A DNA stretch of 64,000 nt, taken from the NCBI RefSeq assembly GCF_018139145.2, contig NC_059477.1, positions 44,879,600 through 44,943,599 on the forward strand. Reading direction: 5' to 3'. The notes below the pieces were generated by a model that saw nothing but the letters and a program-made list of their open reading frames with translations, was not told the origin of the DNA and searched no databases. The translations under genes were made by a program, and so were the position numbers. Every line of letters starts with the position of its first letter. Positions within the stretch are counted from its first letter, which is position 1. Source of the stretch: Gymnogyps californianus (lineage: Eukaryota; Chordata; Aves; Accipitriformes; Cathartidae). Shown in pieces: positions 13,949 through 25,274 of the stretch.

Positions 13949-16900
13949 ATGCCTACTTTTATCCCCTTTGGTGGTTTTTTTAGAATTATTCCTGGTGCTT
14001 CCTTAGTGCCCTCACTTTTTAAATTTTCTTTCTGCATCTCCGTTACAGTTGGCTGTCCCTACGTTTTAATTTTTCCCTTTTGTTTCCCAAATGCCTATTG
14101 CTTTTTAAATCCTCTTTCTATGCCGACTTTTAGTCCCTTTGCTGGTTTTGTAGAACTATTCCTGGTGTTTCCGTAGTGCCCTTGCTGCTTAAGTTTTCTT
14201 TCTACCTCTCCGTTGTAGTTCACGGTCCCTATGTTTTAATTTTTTCCTTATTTCCTTAATCACCGTTGCTTTTAAAATGTTCCATCGACTTTTATCCCGT
14301 TTGCAGTCTTTAGTTGTCTGCCTTTAGTTTTGACTTATTTTTTGTCTTTCCTTAGCGCCCTCGCTTTTTCGAGGTTGTTTTCTACGGCTCCGTTTTAGTT
14401 CGCTGTCCCTATTTTGTCATTCTTTCCTTCATTTCCCTAATGCCTATTGCTTTTTCAAAGATTGTTTCTATGCCTACTTTGATTCCCTTTGCTGGTTTGT
14501 TGTGATTCTTTCTTGTCTTTCCCTAGTGCCGCCGCTGTTTCAAATTTTCTTTCTACCTCTCTTGTAGTTCGCTGACCCTCTTTCCTAATTTTTTCCTTTA
14601 TTTCCCTAATACTCATCGCTTTTGAAATGTTCTTTCCATGTCTCCTTTTATTCCCTTTGCCGTTGCTTTAGAATTAGTACTTGGTTTTCCGTAGTGCCAT
14701 CGATTTTAAATTCTCTTCCTACGTCTCCGTTTCAGTTCACCGTCACTGGCTTTTAATTTTTTCCCTATTTCCTGAATCATCGGTGCTTTTAAGATTTTCT
14801 GTCTGCTTTTCCCCCGTTTGCTGGCTTTATTTCACTGTCTTTAGTTTTTTAATTATTTCTTGTCTTTCTTTAGTCCCCTCGCGTTTCAAATTTTGTGCCT
14901 ACATCTCTTTTGGTTTGCTGTCCCTATATTTTAAGTTTTCCCTTTATTTCCCTAAAACTCCTCCCTCGTTTAGTTTTCTTTCTACGCCTGCTTTTCTCCA
15001 TTTGCTGTTTTTAAAAATTATTTCTTGTCTTTCCTTACTGACCTCGTTTTGAAAATTTTCTTGCTACGTCTCCGTTTCCGTTCGCTGTCCCTACGTTTTA
15101 ATTTTTCCCTTTCTTTCCCTGACCCCCCTCACTTTTTAAAGTTTTCTTTCTATGCCTACTTTTATCCCCTTTGCTGGGTTTTTTAGAATTCTTCCTGGTG
15201 CTTCCTTAGTGCCCTCACTTTTTAAATTTTCTTTCTGCATCTCCGTTATAGCTGGCTGTCCCTACGTTTTATTTTGTCCTTTTTTTTCCCCGAATGCCTA
15301 TTGCTTTTTAAATCCTCTCTCCGTGCCGACTTTTAGTCCCTTTGCTGGTTTTCTAGAATATTCCTGGCGTTTCCGTAGCGCCCTCGCTGCTTAAGTTTTC
15401 TTTCTACCTCTCCGTTGTAGTTCACGGTCCCTATTTTGTAATTTTTCCTTATTTCCTTAACCACCGTTGCTTTTAAAATGTTCCGTCGACTTTTATCCCG
15501 TTTGCAGTCTTTAGTTGTCTGCCTTTACTTTTGACTTATTTTTTGTCTTTCCTTAGCGCCCTCGCTTTTTCGAGGTTGTTTTCTACGGCTCCGTTTTAGT
15601 TCACTGTCCCTATTTTGTCATTCTTTCCTTCATTTCCCTAATGCCTATTGCTTTTCAAAGATTGTTTCTATGCCTACTTTGATTCCCTTTGCTGTTTTTT
15701 GTGATTCTTTCTTGTCTTTCCCTAGTGCCGCCGCTGTTTCAAATTTTCTTTCTACCTCTCTTGTAGTTCGCTGACCCTCTGTCATAATTTTTTCCTTTAT
15801 TTCCCTAATACTCATCGCTTTTGAAATGTTCTTTCCATGTCTCCTTTTATTCCCTTTGCCGTTGCTTTAGAATTAGTACTTGGTTTTCCGTAGTGCCATC
15901 GATTTTAAATTCTCTTCCTACGTCTCCGTTTTAGTTCACCGTCACTGGCTTTTCATTTTTTCCCTATTTCCTGAATCACCGGTGCTTTTAAGATTTTCTG
16001 TCTGCTTTTCCCCCGTTTGCTGGCTTTATTGCACTGTCTTTAGCTTTTTAATTATTTCTTGTCTTTCTTTAGTCCCTCGCTTTTCAAATTTTGTGCCTAC
16101 ATCTCTTTTGGTTTGCTGTCCCTATATATTAAGTTTTCCCTTTATTTCCCTAAAACTCCTCCCTCATTGAGTTTTCTTTCTACGCCTGCTTTTTCTCCAT
16201 TTGCTGTTTTTAAAAATTATTTCTTGTCTTTCCTTACTGACCTCGTTTTGAAAAATTTTCTTGCTACGTCTCCGTTTCCGTTCGCTGTCCCTACGTTTTA
16301 ATTTTTCCCTTTCTTTCCCTGACCCCCTCACTTTTTAAAGTTTTCTTTCTGTGCCTACTTTTATCCCCTTTGCTGGGTTTTTTAGAATTCTTCCTGGTGC
16401 TTCCTTAGTGCCCTCACTTTTTAAATTTTCTTTCTGCATCTCCGTTATAGCTGGCTGTCCTACGTTTTATTTTGTCTTTTTTTTTCCCCGAATGCCTATT
16501 GCTTTTTAAATCCTCTCTCCGTGCCGACTTTTAGTCCCTTTGCTGGTTTTCTAGAATTATTCCTGGCGTTTCCGTAGCGCCCTCGCTGCTTAAGTTTCTT
16601 TCTACCTCTCCGTTGTAGTTCACGGTCCCTATTTTGTAATTTTTTCCCTATTTCCTTAATCACCGTTGCTTTTAAAATGTTCCGTCGACTTTTATCCCGT
16701 TTGCAGTCTTTAGTTGTCTGCCTTTAGTTTTGACTTATTTTTTGTCTTTCCTTAGCGCCCTCGCTTTTTCGAGGTTGTTTTCTACGGCTCCGTTTTAGTT
16801 CGCTGTCCCTATTTTGTGATTCTTTCCTTCATTTCCCTAATGCCTATTGCTTTTTCAAAGATTGTTTCTATGCCTACTTTGATTCCCTTTGCTGGTTTGT

Positions 16901-19690
16901 TGTGATTCTTTCTTGTCTTTCCCTAGTGCCGCCGCTGTTTCAAATTTTCTTTCTACCTCTCTTGTAGTTCGCTGACCCTCTTCCTAATTTTTTCCTTTAT
17001 TTCCCTAATACTCATCGCTTTTGAAATGTTCTTTCCATGTCTCCTTTTATTCCCTTTGCCGTTGCTTTAGAATTAGTACTTGGTTTTCCGTAGTGCCATC
17101 GATTTTAAATTCTCTTCCTACGTCTCCGTTTCAGTTCACCGTCACTGGCTTTTAATTTTTTCCCTATTTCCTGAATCATCGGTGCTTTTAAGATTTTCTG
17201 TCTGCTTTTCCCCCGTTTGCTGGCTTTATTTCACTGTCTTTAGTTTTTTAATTATTTCTTGTCTTTCTTTAGTCCCCTCGCGTTTCAAATTTTGTGCCTA
17301 CATCTCTTTTGGTTTGCTGTCCCTATATTTTAAGTTTTCCCTTTATTTCCCTAAAACTCCTCCCTCGTTTAGTTTTCTTTCTACGCCTGCTTTTCCTCCA
17401 TTTGCTGTTTTTAAAAATTATTTCTTGTCTTTCCTTACTGACCTCGTTTTGAAAATTTTCTTGCTACGTCTCCGTTTCCGTTCGCTGTCCCTACGTTTTA
17501 ATTTTTCCCTTTCTTTCCCTGACCCCCTCACTTTTAAAGTTTTCTTTCTATGCCTACTTTTATCCCTTTGCTGGGTTTTTTTAGAATTATTCCTGGTGCT
17601 TCCTTAGTGCCCTCACTTTTTAAATTTTCTTTCTGCATCTCCGTTATAGCTGGCTGTCCCTACGTTTTATTTTGTCCTTTTTTTTCCCCGAATGCCTATT
17701 GCTTTTTAAATCCTCTCTCCGTGCCGACTTTTAGTCCCTTTGCTGGTTTTCTAGAATTATTCCTGGCGTTTCCGTAGCGCCCTCGCTGCTTAAGTTTCTT
17801 TCTACCTCTCCGTTGTAGTTCACGGTCCCTATTTTGTAATTTTTTTCCTTATTTCCTTAACCACCGTTGCTTTTAAAATGTTCCGTCGACTTTTATCCCG
17901 TTTGCAGTCTTTAGTTGTCTGCCTTTAGTTTTGACTTATTTTTTGTCTTTCCTTAGCGCCCTCGCTTTTTCGAGGTTGTTTTCTACGGCTCCGTTTTAGT
18001 TCACTGTCCCTATTTTGTCATTCTTTCCTTCATTTCCCTAATGCCTATTGCTTTTTCAAAGATTGTTTCTATGCCTACTTTGATTCCCTTTGCTGTTTTT
18101 TTGTGATTCTTTCTTGTCTTTCCCTAGTGCCGCCGCTGTTTCAAATTTTCTTTCTACCTCTCTTGTAGTTCGCTGACCCTCTGTCATAATTTTTTCCTTT
18201 ATTTCCCTAATACTCATCACTTTGAAATGTTCTTTCCATGTCTCCTTTTATTCCCTTTGCCGTTGCTTTAGAATTAGTACTTGGTTTTCCGTAGTGCCAT
18301 CGATTTTAAATTCTCTTCCTACGTCTCCGTTTTAGTTCACCGTCACTGGCTTTTCATTTTTTCCCTATTTCCTGAATCACCGGTGCTTTTAAGATTTTCT
18401 GTCTGCTTTTCCCCCGTTTGCTGGCTTTATTGCACTGTCTTTAGTTTTTTAATTATTTCTTGTCTTTCTTTAGTCCCCTCGCTTTTCAAATTTTGTGCCT
18501 ACATCTCTTTTGGTTTGCTGTCCCTATATTTAAAAGTTTTCCCTTTATTTCCCTAAAACTCCTCCCTCATTGAGTTTTCTTTCTACGCCTGCTTTTTCTC
18601 CATTTGCTGTTTTTAAAAATTATTTCTTGTCTTTCCTTACTGACCTCGTTTTGAAAATTTTCTTGCTACGTCTCCGTTTCCGTTCGCTGTCCCTACGTTT
18701 TAATTTTTCCCTTTCTTTCCCTGACCCCCCTCACTTTTTAAAGTTTCTTTCTGTGCCTACTTTTATCCCCTTTGGTGGGTTTTTTAGAATTCTTCCTGGT
18801 GCTTCCTTAGTGCCCTCACTTTTTAAATTTTCTTTCTGCATCTCCGTTATAGCTGGCTGTCCCTACGTTTTATTTTGTCTTTTTTTTCCCCGAATGCCTA
18901 TTGCTTTTTAAATCCTCTCTCCGTGCCGACTTTTAGTCCCTTTGCTGGTTTTCTAGAATTATTCCTGGCGTTTCCGTAGCGCCCTCGCTGCTTAAGTTTT
19001 CTTTCTACCTCTCCGTTGTAGTTCACGGTCCCTATTTTGTAATTTTTTTCCCTATTTCCTTAATCACCGTTGCTTTTAAAATGTTCCGTCGACTTTTATC
19101 CCGTTTGCAGTCTTTAGTTGTCTGCCTTTACTTTGACTTATTTTTTGTCTTTCCTTAGCGCCCTCGCTTTTTCGAGGTTGTTTTTCTACGGCTCCGTTTA
19201 GTTCGCTGTCCCTATTTTGTGATTCTTTCCTTCATTTCCCTAATGCCTATTGCTTTTTCAAAGATTGTTTCTATGCCTACTTTGATTGCCTTTGCTGGTT
19301 TGTTGTGATTCTTTCTTGTCTTTCCTTAGTGCCGCCGCTGTTTTAAATTTTCTTTCTACCCCTCTTGTAGTTCGCTGACCCTCTTTCCTAATTTTTCCTT
19401 TATTTCCCTAATACTCATCGCTTTTGAAATGTTCTTTCCATGTCTCCTTTTATTCCCTTTGCCGTTGCTTTAGAATTAGTACTTGGTTTTCCGTAGTGCC
19501 ATCGTTTTTAAATTCTCTTCCTACGTCTCCGTTTTAGTTCACCGTCACTGGTTTTTAATTTTTTCCCTATTTCCTGAATCATCGGTGCTTTTAAGATTTT
19601 CTGTCTGCTTTTCCCCCGTTCGCTGGCTTTATTTCACTGTCTTTAGCTTTTTAATTATTTCTTGTCCTTATTTAGTCCCCTCCCTTTTAA
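13949..19690. repeat. 7-mer-only block with alternating S and L subtypes (~2.4-kb period)
   Basis: Only 7-mer units occur here. The markers lie at about 14,679 (S), 15,878 (L), 17,078 (S), 18,279 (L) and 19,481. Like subtypes are 2,399-2,401 bp apart, so the repeating unit is effectively a 14-mer. From about 15,150 the block carries its own diagnostic variants (ATAGCTGGCTG, CTCTCTCCGTGCC, TTTTCTAGAAT), which separates it from the units to the left. The last unit decays beyond about 19,650. Confidence 0.85.
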
Positions 19691-21745
19691 AACATTTTCT
19701 CCATCTCTTAGTTTGCTGCCCCTATTTTTTATTTTTTTCCCTTTATTTCGTTTATCACTGTTGGTGTTTAAATTTTATACATTTATCTCGTTCACTTTTT
19801 GTATTTTGCTGTTATTTCTTTTAAATACCTCTTGTCTTTCCTTAGTGACGTTGTGTTTTAAATTTTCTTTCCAAATGTGTTTTAGTGTGCTGGGTTTTTT
19901 TTTTTAGTTTTTCCTTTTATTTCTGTAATTCCCCTTGCTTTCTAAATTTTTCCACTTTTATCCTGTTCACTGTCTTTATATCGCTGTCTTTTCTTTTAAT
20001 TTCTTGTGTTTCGATTGTAGTGTCGCTTTTTAAATGTCCTTTCTATATGTTCGTTCGCTGTCCTTATTTTTTATTTTTTTTCGTTCATTTTCCTAATCCC
20101 TGTAGCTTGTAATATTTTATGTCTCCTTTTATCAAGTTCACTGTCTGTATTTCTAAATTTTTTTTTTTTGTCTCTTGTTATGGCTTAACCCAAGCCAAAA
20201 TCAGGACATCTGTCTTTTAAACCTTTTAAAATCTTCTTTCTTTGTCTGCGTTTTATTTCGGTGTCCTTATTTTTCTATTTTTTTCCTTTATTTTTTTAAT
20301 CTTTTTTTAAAAATGCTTTTCTATGTCTACTTTTTTCCCATTCACTGTCTTTAGTTTTTAATTGTTTGCCTTTCCTTAGTTGAATCGCTTTTTAGATTTT
20401 CTTTCTATGCCTACTTTTCTCAAGCTCCCATCCCTATTTTTTAATTCTTTGTTGTCTGTCGTGTAGCCTGTTTGTTTTTAAATTGGCTTAATATATCTCC
20501 GTTTTAGTTTGCTATTTTTAATTTTTTCCTTTATTTCCTTAATCCTGTCGCTTTTAAAATGTTCTATGTCTGCTTTTAACCAGTTCCTGTTTCTATTTTT
20601 TAATTTTTTCCTGTCTGTCATGAACTGCATTGCTTTTTAAATTTTCTTTCTATGTCTACTTTGTCTAGTTCACTGTCCCTATTTTTCAATTTTTTACTCT
20701 CATAATTCTTTTAATTTTGAATTTTTTCTAGGTGTACTTTTATCTTGTTTCTGTCCCTGTGTTTTAATTTTTTCCTGTTTCCTGTATCCGTTGCTTTTAA
20801 TTTTTTTTCTGTCTACTTTTATCATGATGTCTCTCCCTGTTTTTTCTTCCTGTCTGTCCTGTACCCCGTTCCTTTTAAATTTCTTTCCTTGTCTATTTTT
20901 ATCCAGTTTGCCGTCTTTATTTTTTAATTCATTCTAGTGTGTCCTGTACCCACTTTTAAATTGTCTTTCTATGTCTCTATTTAGTTTTTTTTGCTACTGT
21001 TTAATTTTTATTATTTAAGACATCTTAACGTCTTCACTTTTGAATTTATGTTTCTATGTTCACTTTATGTATTTTTCTGTCCCTATTATTTACTTTTTTC
21101 CTATCTGTCTTCTACATTGTCACTTGAAAAATGTTCTTTCTATGCCTACTTCTATCAAGATGCCTAACCCTATTTTTTTAATATTTCCTGTCTGTCCTGT
21201 GTCAAGTTGCTTTTAAATTTTTGTTCTCTATCTACTGTTATCCAGTTCGCTGCCTTTATTTTTTATTGCTTTCTAGCCTGTGCTGTACCCTGTCACTTTT
21301 TAAATTTTGTTTCTATGTCTTTGTTTATTGAGTTTGATGTTCCTGGGTTTTTTTATTTATTTCCTTAATCTTGTTGCTTTTTTTTCCCTATGTTTGCTTT
21401 TATCTAGTTCTTGTCCCTATTTTTTAATTCTTTCTTGTCTTGTTGGGTACTCTCTCAATTTTTCAATTTTCTTTTGTCTCCATTTATTTAGTTTGTTGTC
21501 CCTATTTTAATTTTTTTCTCCTTCAATGCCTTCATTTTTCAATTTGTTTCTGTGTCTACTTTTATGTAGTTATCTGTCCCTACTTTTTAATTTCTTTCTC
21601 CTCTGCCTTGTACCGTTTTACTTTTAAAATTTTCTTTCCATGTTTGCTTTTATCCAGCTGTCTATCCCTATTTTTCAATTCTTTCTTCTTTGTCACATAC
21701 CCTGTTGCTTGTTAAGTTTTCTTTGTGTCTTGTTTTTTTTTCCTT
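19691..21745. repeat. Diverged ~85-bp pyrimidine-rich monomers at the array edge
   Basis: Past the array the same theme continues as single half-size repeats. A CTTTCTATGTCTAC-like word recurs near 20,807, 20,883, 20,963, 21,050, 21,137, 21,222, 21,307, 21,386, 21,471, 21,547 and 21,632, a spacing of 76-87 bp. Copies are poorly conserved and no higher-order phasing is visible. This looks like the ancestral or decayed form of the half-monomer. No gene is seen; open frames here are compositional. Confidence 0.85.
20176..20208. mobile_element. 33-bp LTR-end relic
   Basis: A 33-bp island unlike its T/C-rich surroundings starts TGTTATGGCTTAACCCAAGCC and ends AAAATCAGGACA. The first part resembles one end of the local provirus LTR (TGTCGTGGTTTAACCCCAGC) and the last part resembles its other end (GAAACCAGGACA). 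The flanks are TCTCT and TCTGT, a 4-of-5 match to a 5-bp target-site duplication. It may be an LTR reduced to its two termini. The match is short. Confidence 0.45.
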
Positions 21746-24136
21746 TTCTTTCGGTTCATTCCGAGGCTTTAGAGGGTCTCCTCGGCACGCTTTTATCTCT
21801 GGAGCATAATTTGTACCCCTCTCGGTTTGTCAGAACATCTCCTCTTCCTCAGAGCAGTCTTTTTCTCCTCTCCTCCATCTCGCTTGACTCCAGTGGGTCA
21901 GTGTCTCCCTCACAACATCTGTACTCTGTTCAAATCCCCTCCCAAGTACCTTTCTGCCCTCAAGCCGCCATCTGTCTCTCTGGCCACCTCAGCACCCCTC
22001 TTTTTGTCATGATGCTTCCTGCAAGCGTCCTTGCGTTCCACGACCATCCTTTAGTTCTGCAGCAGGCTTTGTATATTTCTTATTCAGACACAACTCTTCC
22101 TCGGGCTTTCATTGTACCCCAGAGCACTCTTGCCTTCCCCTCCACCATGTCAGATGCCTCTGTTGGGTCCCTGGTCCCCTGGGGACATCTGTACTCTGTT
22201 CAGATCCCTTCCTGAATACCTCATTGTGTCAGCAATCCTTTGTTTGTCTCTATGTCCACGGTCTCCCCACCCCCCGGAGCCCTCTCGTTCCCATCACGAC
22301 GCCTCCCAAGACTGTCCTTGTGCCCCACGGCACCCCTGGAACTCTGCAGCCCTGTTTGTATCTCTCTTATTCAGACAGAACCCTTCCTCAGGCTTGCTCT
22401 GTGCCCCAGAGCTCTCTTACCTTGTTCACTGCCTTCTAAGATGTCTCTGTTCAGTCACTCATCCCCTGAGGACATCTGTACATTACTGGGACACCTTCTT
22501 GAGTTTTGCATTGTGTCCCAGAGCCACCTTCTATCTCTCTTTCACTCTCAGCACCCTTCTGCTGCCGTCATCATGCCTCCTGAGGCCGTCCTTGTGCCCC
22601 ACAGCCCCTCTCTTGGCTCTGCAGCACACTTTGTGCCCTTCTCCCTCCCTGAGAACCTTTCCTGATGCCACCTTTCATCTCCAGGACGCTCTTGTTGTCC
22701 TCTATGCTAGCTAGGATACCTCTGTTCAGTCCCTGGTCCCCTGAGGACATCGGTAGTCTGTTCAAATCCCCTCTCGACTTCTTCATCATGTCCTTGAGCC
22801 TTCTTCGGTCTGTCCCTCTCAGAACCCCTCTGCTACTGTCATGATGCCTCCCGAGGTCTTACATGTTCCCTGCAGCAGCCTTTTAGCTCTGTAAGCCCCT
22901 TTGGATTTGTTTTGTTGCAATTGCACCTCTCCTAAGATCTCCGTTCCCAAATAAGAGCATTCTTTTCTTCTCCATGCTATCTAAGATGCCTCCCGAGACC
23001 TTCCTCGTGCTCCACAGCACTTTGGTAGCACTTTGCCTCCCTTTCAATCTCTCTTATCCCTCCGAGCCTTTCATGACCCCTCTGCTCCCAGTCACGGTGC
23101 CTCCTCAGGCATCTTCTTTGTGTACCACAGCCCTCTTTGAGCTCCATAGCGGACTTTGATCCTCTTGCGGTCCCTCAGAAACCCGTCCTCGGGTTGTTTT
23201 GTGCCTCAGAGCGCTCTTATCATCCCCTCTGCCATCTAGGGTGCCTCCATTTGGTCCCCAGCCTCCCGACGACATCTGTACTCTGTTCAGAACCCCTCCA
23301 GACTTCCTCGTTGTGTCCCTGAGCCGCCTTTGCTGTCTTTGGCCCAATCACAACCCTCTAATGGTGTCACGATGCCTATCGATGCCTTTGAGGTTGCCCT
23401 TAGCACACTTTTAGCTTTGTAGCAGGCCTCACATCCCTCTCGTTCCCTCAGAGGACTTCCCGAGTCCATATCTGTGACCCAGCCCAGTCATTCTGTCCTC
23501 TCTTCCCTCTAGCCGTGCCTCTATTCGTTCCCTGGCCCTCCGATGACACGGTTACTCGGTTCAGATCCCTTCTGGATTTAATCGCTGTGTCTCCAATCCT
23601 TTTTCTGTCTCTCTGCCTCCCTCGGGTCATTTCTTCTCCCGGTCACGATGCCTCCCGAGACCTTCCTCGTGCTCCACATCCACCTTGGAGCACTTTAGGT
23701 GAGGCCATCTTTGAGACACAGAACACTCAGTTGTTCCTCTATGCTGTCTAGGATTCCTGTGTTCAGTCCCAGCCACCCGAGACGGTGTGTCCTCTGCTCG
23801 GATGATCATCCAAGTTCCTCCTTGTCATCCCTAAGCCTTCTTTTGTCCGTCGGTCCTCCTCGACAACCCTCTCCTCAGTCACGGTGCCTCCCGAGACCTT
23901 CCTCGATCTCCACAGCACCTTGTAGCACTTTGTCTCCCTTTCCGTGTCTCTTGTTCCATCAGAGCCTCCCTTCTTTCTCTGCTATGCAGCACTCCTTTAT
24001 CTTTCTCTCTGCCATCAAGGTGTCTCCATTTGGTTCCTCTCCCAGTCAGTCATCTGTGGTTTGCCTAGATGCCCTCCTGAGACTCCAAGGCCCTCACTGT
24101 GTCTCCAAGACTTCTTTTCTTACCCTGCCCCCTCCT
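21746..24136. repeat. Degenerate ~270-bp CT-rich tandem repeat, left part
   Basis: The phrase CATCTGTACTCTGTTCAGATCCC and close variants recurs near 21,921, 22,186, 22,471, 22,747, 23,273 and 23,547. Steps are about 265-285 bp, with one double step. Other phrases repeat in the same order (GATGCCTCCCGAGACCTTCC; CCTCAGAGCACTCTT). Copies are diverged. Long open frames (for example 21,640-22,215) shift between copies and do not look coding. The provirus interrupts this repeat, which resumes at 31,156. Confidence 0.85.
24132..24136. repeat. Target-site duplication, left (CTCCT)
   Basis: CTCCT lies immediately outside the left LTR and is repeated at 31,151-31,155 immediately outside the right LTR. 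A 5-bp duplication is typical of ERV-L-type insertions. Confidence 0.85.
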
Positions 24137-24715
24137 TGTCGTGGTTTAACCCCAGCCGGCAGCTAAGCACCATGCAGCCGCTCGCTCACTGCCCCCCACG
24201 CCTGGGATGGGGGAGAGAATCAGGAAAAAACCTCGTGAGTTGAGATAAAGACAGTTTAATAGGACAGAGAGGAATGAAAAAACAATGATAATGATAATAA
24301 TAATATGACAATAGTAATACTAAAAGAATTAAACTATACAAAGCAAGTGGTGCACAATGCAATTGCTCACCACTCGTTGACCGATGCCCAGTTAGTTCCT
24401 GAGCCGCGATCCCCCCTCCCAGCCGGCTCCCCTAGTTTATATACTGGGCATGATGTCATATGGTATGGAATAGCTCTTTGGCCAGTTTTGGGTCAGCTGT
24501 CCTGGCTGTGTCCCCTCCCAGCTTCTTGTGCCCTCCAGCCTTCTTGCTGGCTGGGCATGAGAAGCTGAAAAATCCTTGACTTAGTATAAACACTACTTAG
24601 CAACAACTAAAAACATCAGCGTGTTATCAACGTTATTTTCCTACTAAATCCAAAACACAGCACTATACCAGCTACTAGGAAGAAAATTAACGCTGTCCTA
24701 GCTGAAACCAGGACA
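24137..24715 (-). mobile_element. 3' LTR of the provirus
   Basis: A 579-bp LTR is bounded by TG...CA on the minus strand (TGTCCTGGTTTCAGC at one end, TTAAACCACGACA at the other). On the minus strand it contains a TATA box (TATATAAAC, 24,435-24,443) just after a TGACATCA element, and an ATTAAA polyadenylation signal at 24,255-24,260. It sits directly against the CTCCT duplication on its outer side. Confidence 0.93.
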
Positions 24716-24718
24716 GTA

Positions 24719-24728
24719 TCCACCCCTT
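24719..24728 (-). promoter_or_regulatory. Polypurine tract (plus-strand primer) next to the 3' LTR
   Basis: The minus strand reads AAGGGGTGGA three bases before the start of the 3' LTR. This is the expected site of second-strand priming. Confidence 0.65.
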
Positions 24729-25274
24729 ATTCTATACCATCTACATCATGTCCAGGTCCCACACTTTCCAATGCATTTTCAATTAATCACCACCACTTTT
24801 GCTGCCTTTTAATACATATACACACAGATATCATTCCCTTAATGTATAAGCCTTTAAAATGTCCATTTAAAATGTTCGTTGAGTTCATTCAGTCCATGAC
24901 TTTGGACTCCATCTATCATAACAGTCTGTCTGGGCAGGAGGGATGGTGTGAAGTCCACTCAGTCAGCAGAGCAGGATCCGGCTTTGGTGCAGTACAGCGG
25001 GCAGATGACATTGGGCGCAGCAGGAGGATGGTGTGTAGTGTTGGATTGTTGCATGCTGCAGTCAGTCCTGGTTCCATCACTACTGCACTTCGCTTGGTTT
25101 TATCAAAGTTCATTCTTTATTAATCTAGATAATTCTTACTGTAATACCGTTGATATAGCATATAACAACTATAGTAATGATGACATACAGTGGCAGGGTT
25201 ATATAGCAATTAACATAATACAATTTAATTCACTGGCTACTCTCACCTAAAATCAAATCCCCTTGAGGCACACA
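24729..25274 (-). other. Provirus region between integrase and 3' LTR: no env
   Basis: About 550 bp of AT-rich sequence contains no frame with envelope-like features (no signal peptide, no furin-type site, no transmembrane anchor). It reads as a short untranslated tail. Open frames on either strand here are short and unsupported. Confidence 0.6.

Larger units (their letters stand above)
1..19690. repeat. Pyrimidine-rich higher-order satellite array (left copy)
   Basis: The tract is a continuous tandem array. The + strand is mostly T and C. The monomer is about 172 bp and consists of two diverged halves of about 86 bp; each half ends in a CTTTTTAAA-like box followed by TTTCTTTCT. Starts of the first monomer (word CTATGCCTACTTTTATCC) lie at about 194, 876, 1566, 2254, 2942, 4145, 5348, 6037, 6724, 7412, 8101, 8791, 9480, 10684, 11887, 12575, 13261, 13949, 15152, 16352, 17550 and 18753. 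The spacings fall into two classes, ~689 bp (4 monomers) and ~1,203 bp (7 monomers). Equivalent units are nearly identical. The array begins before the window and ends near 19,690, where the sequence degenerates. No coding function is inferred. Confidence 0.95.

Noticed and set aside
1..19690. Possible relation of the ~172-bp monomer to primate alpha satellite or a CENP-B box
   Set aside because: Only the length agrees. The sequence is pyrimidine-rich and I found no convincing CENP-B box (the best TTCG-containing words lack the CGGG part).
1..19690. CRISPR-like array of regular repeats
   Set aside because: Repeats are contiguous without unique spacers, units are far too long, and the context is eukaryotic.
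21640..22215. 191-codon and neighbouring open frames in the ~270-bp CT-rich repeat
   Set aside because: Overlapping frames are equally open, the frame changes between repeat copies, and the right-hand copy breaks them with single-base indels.
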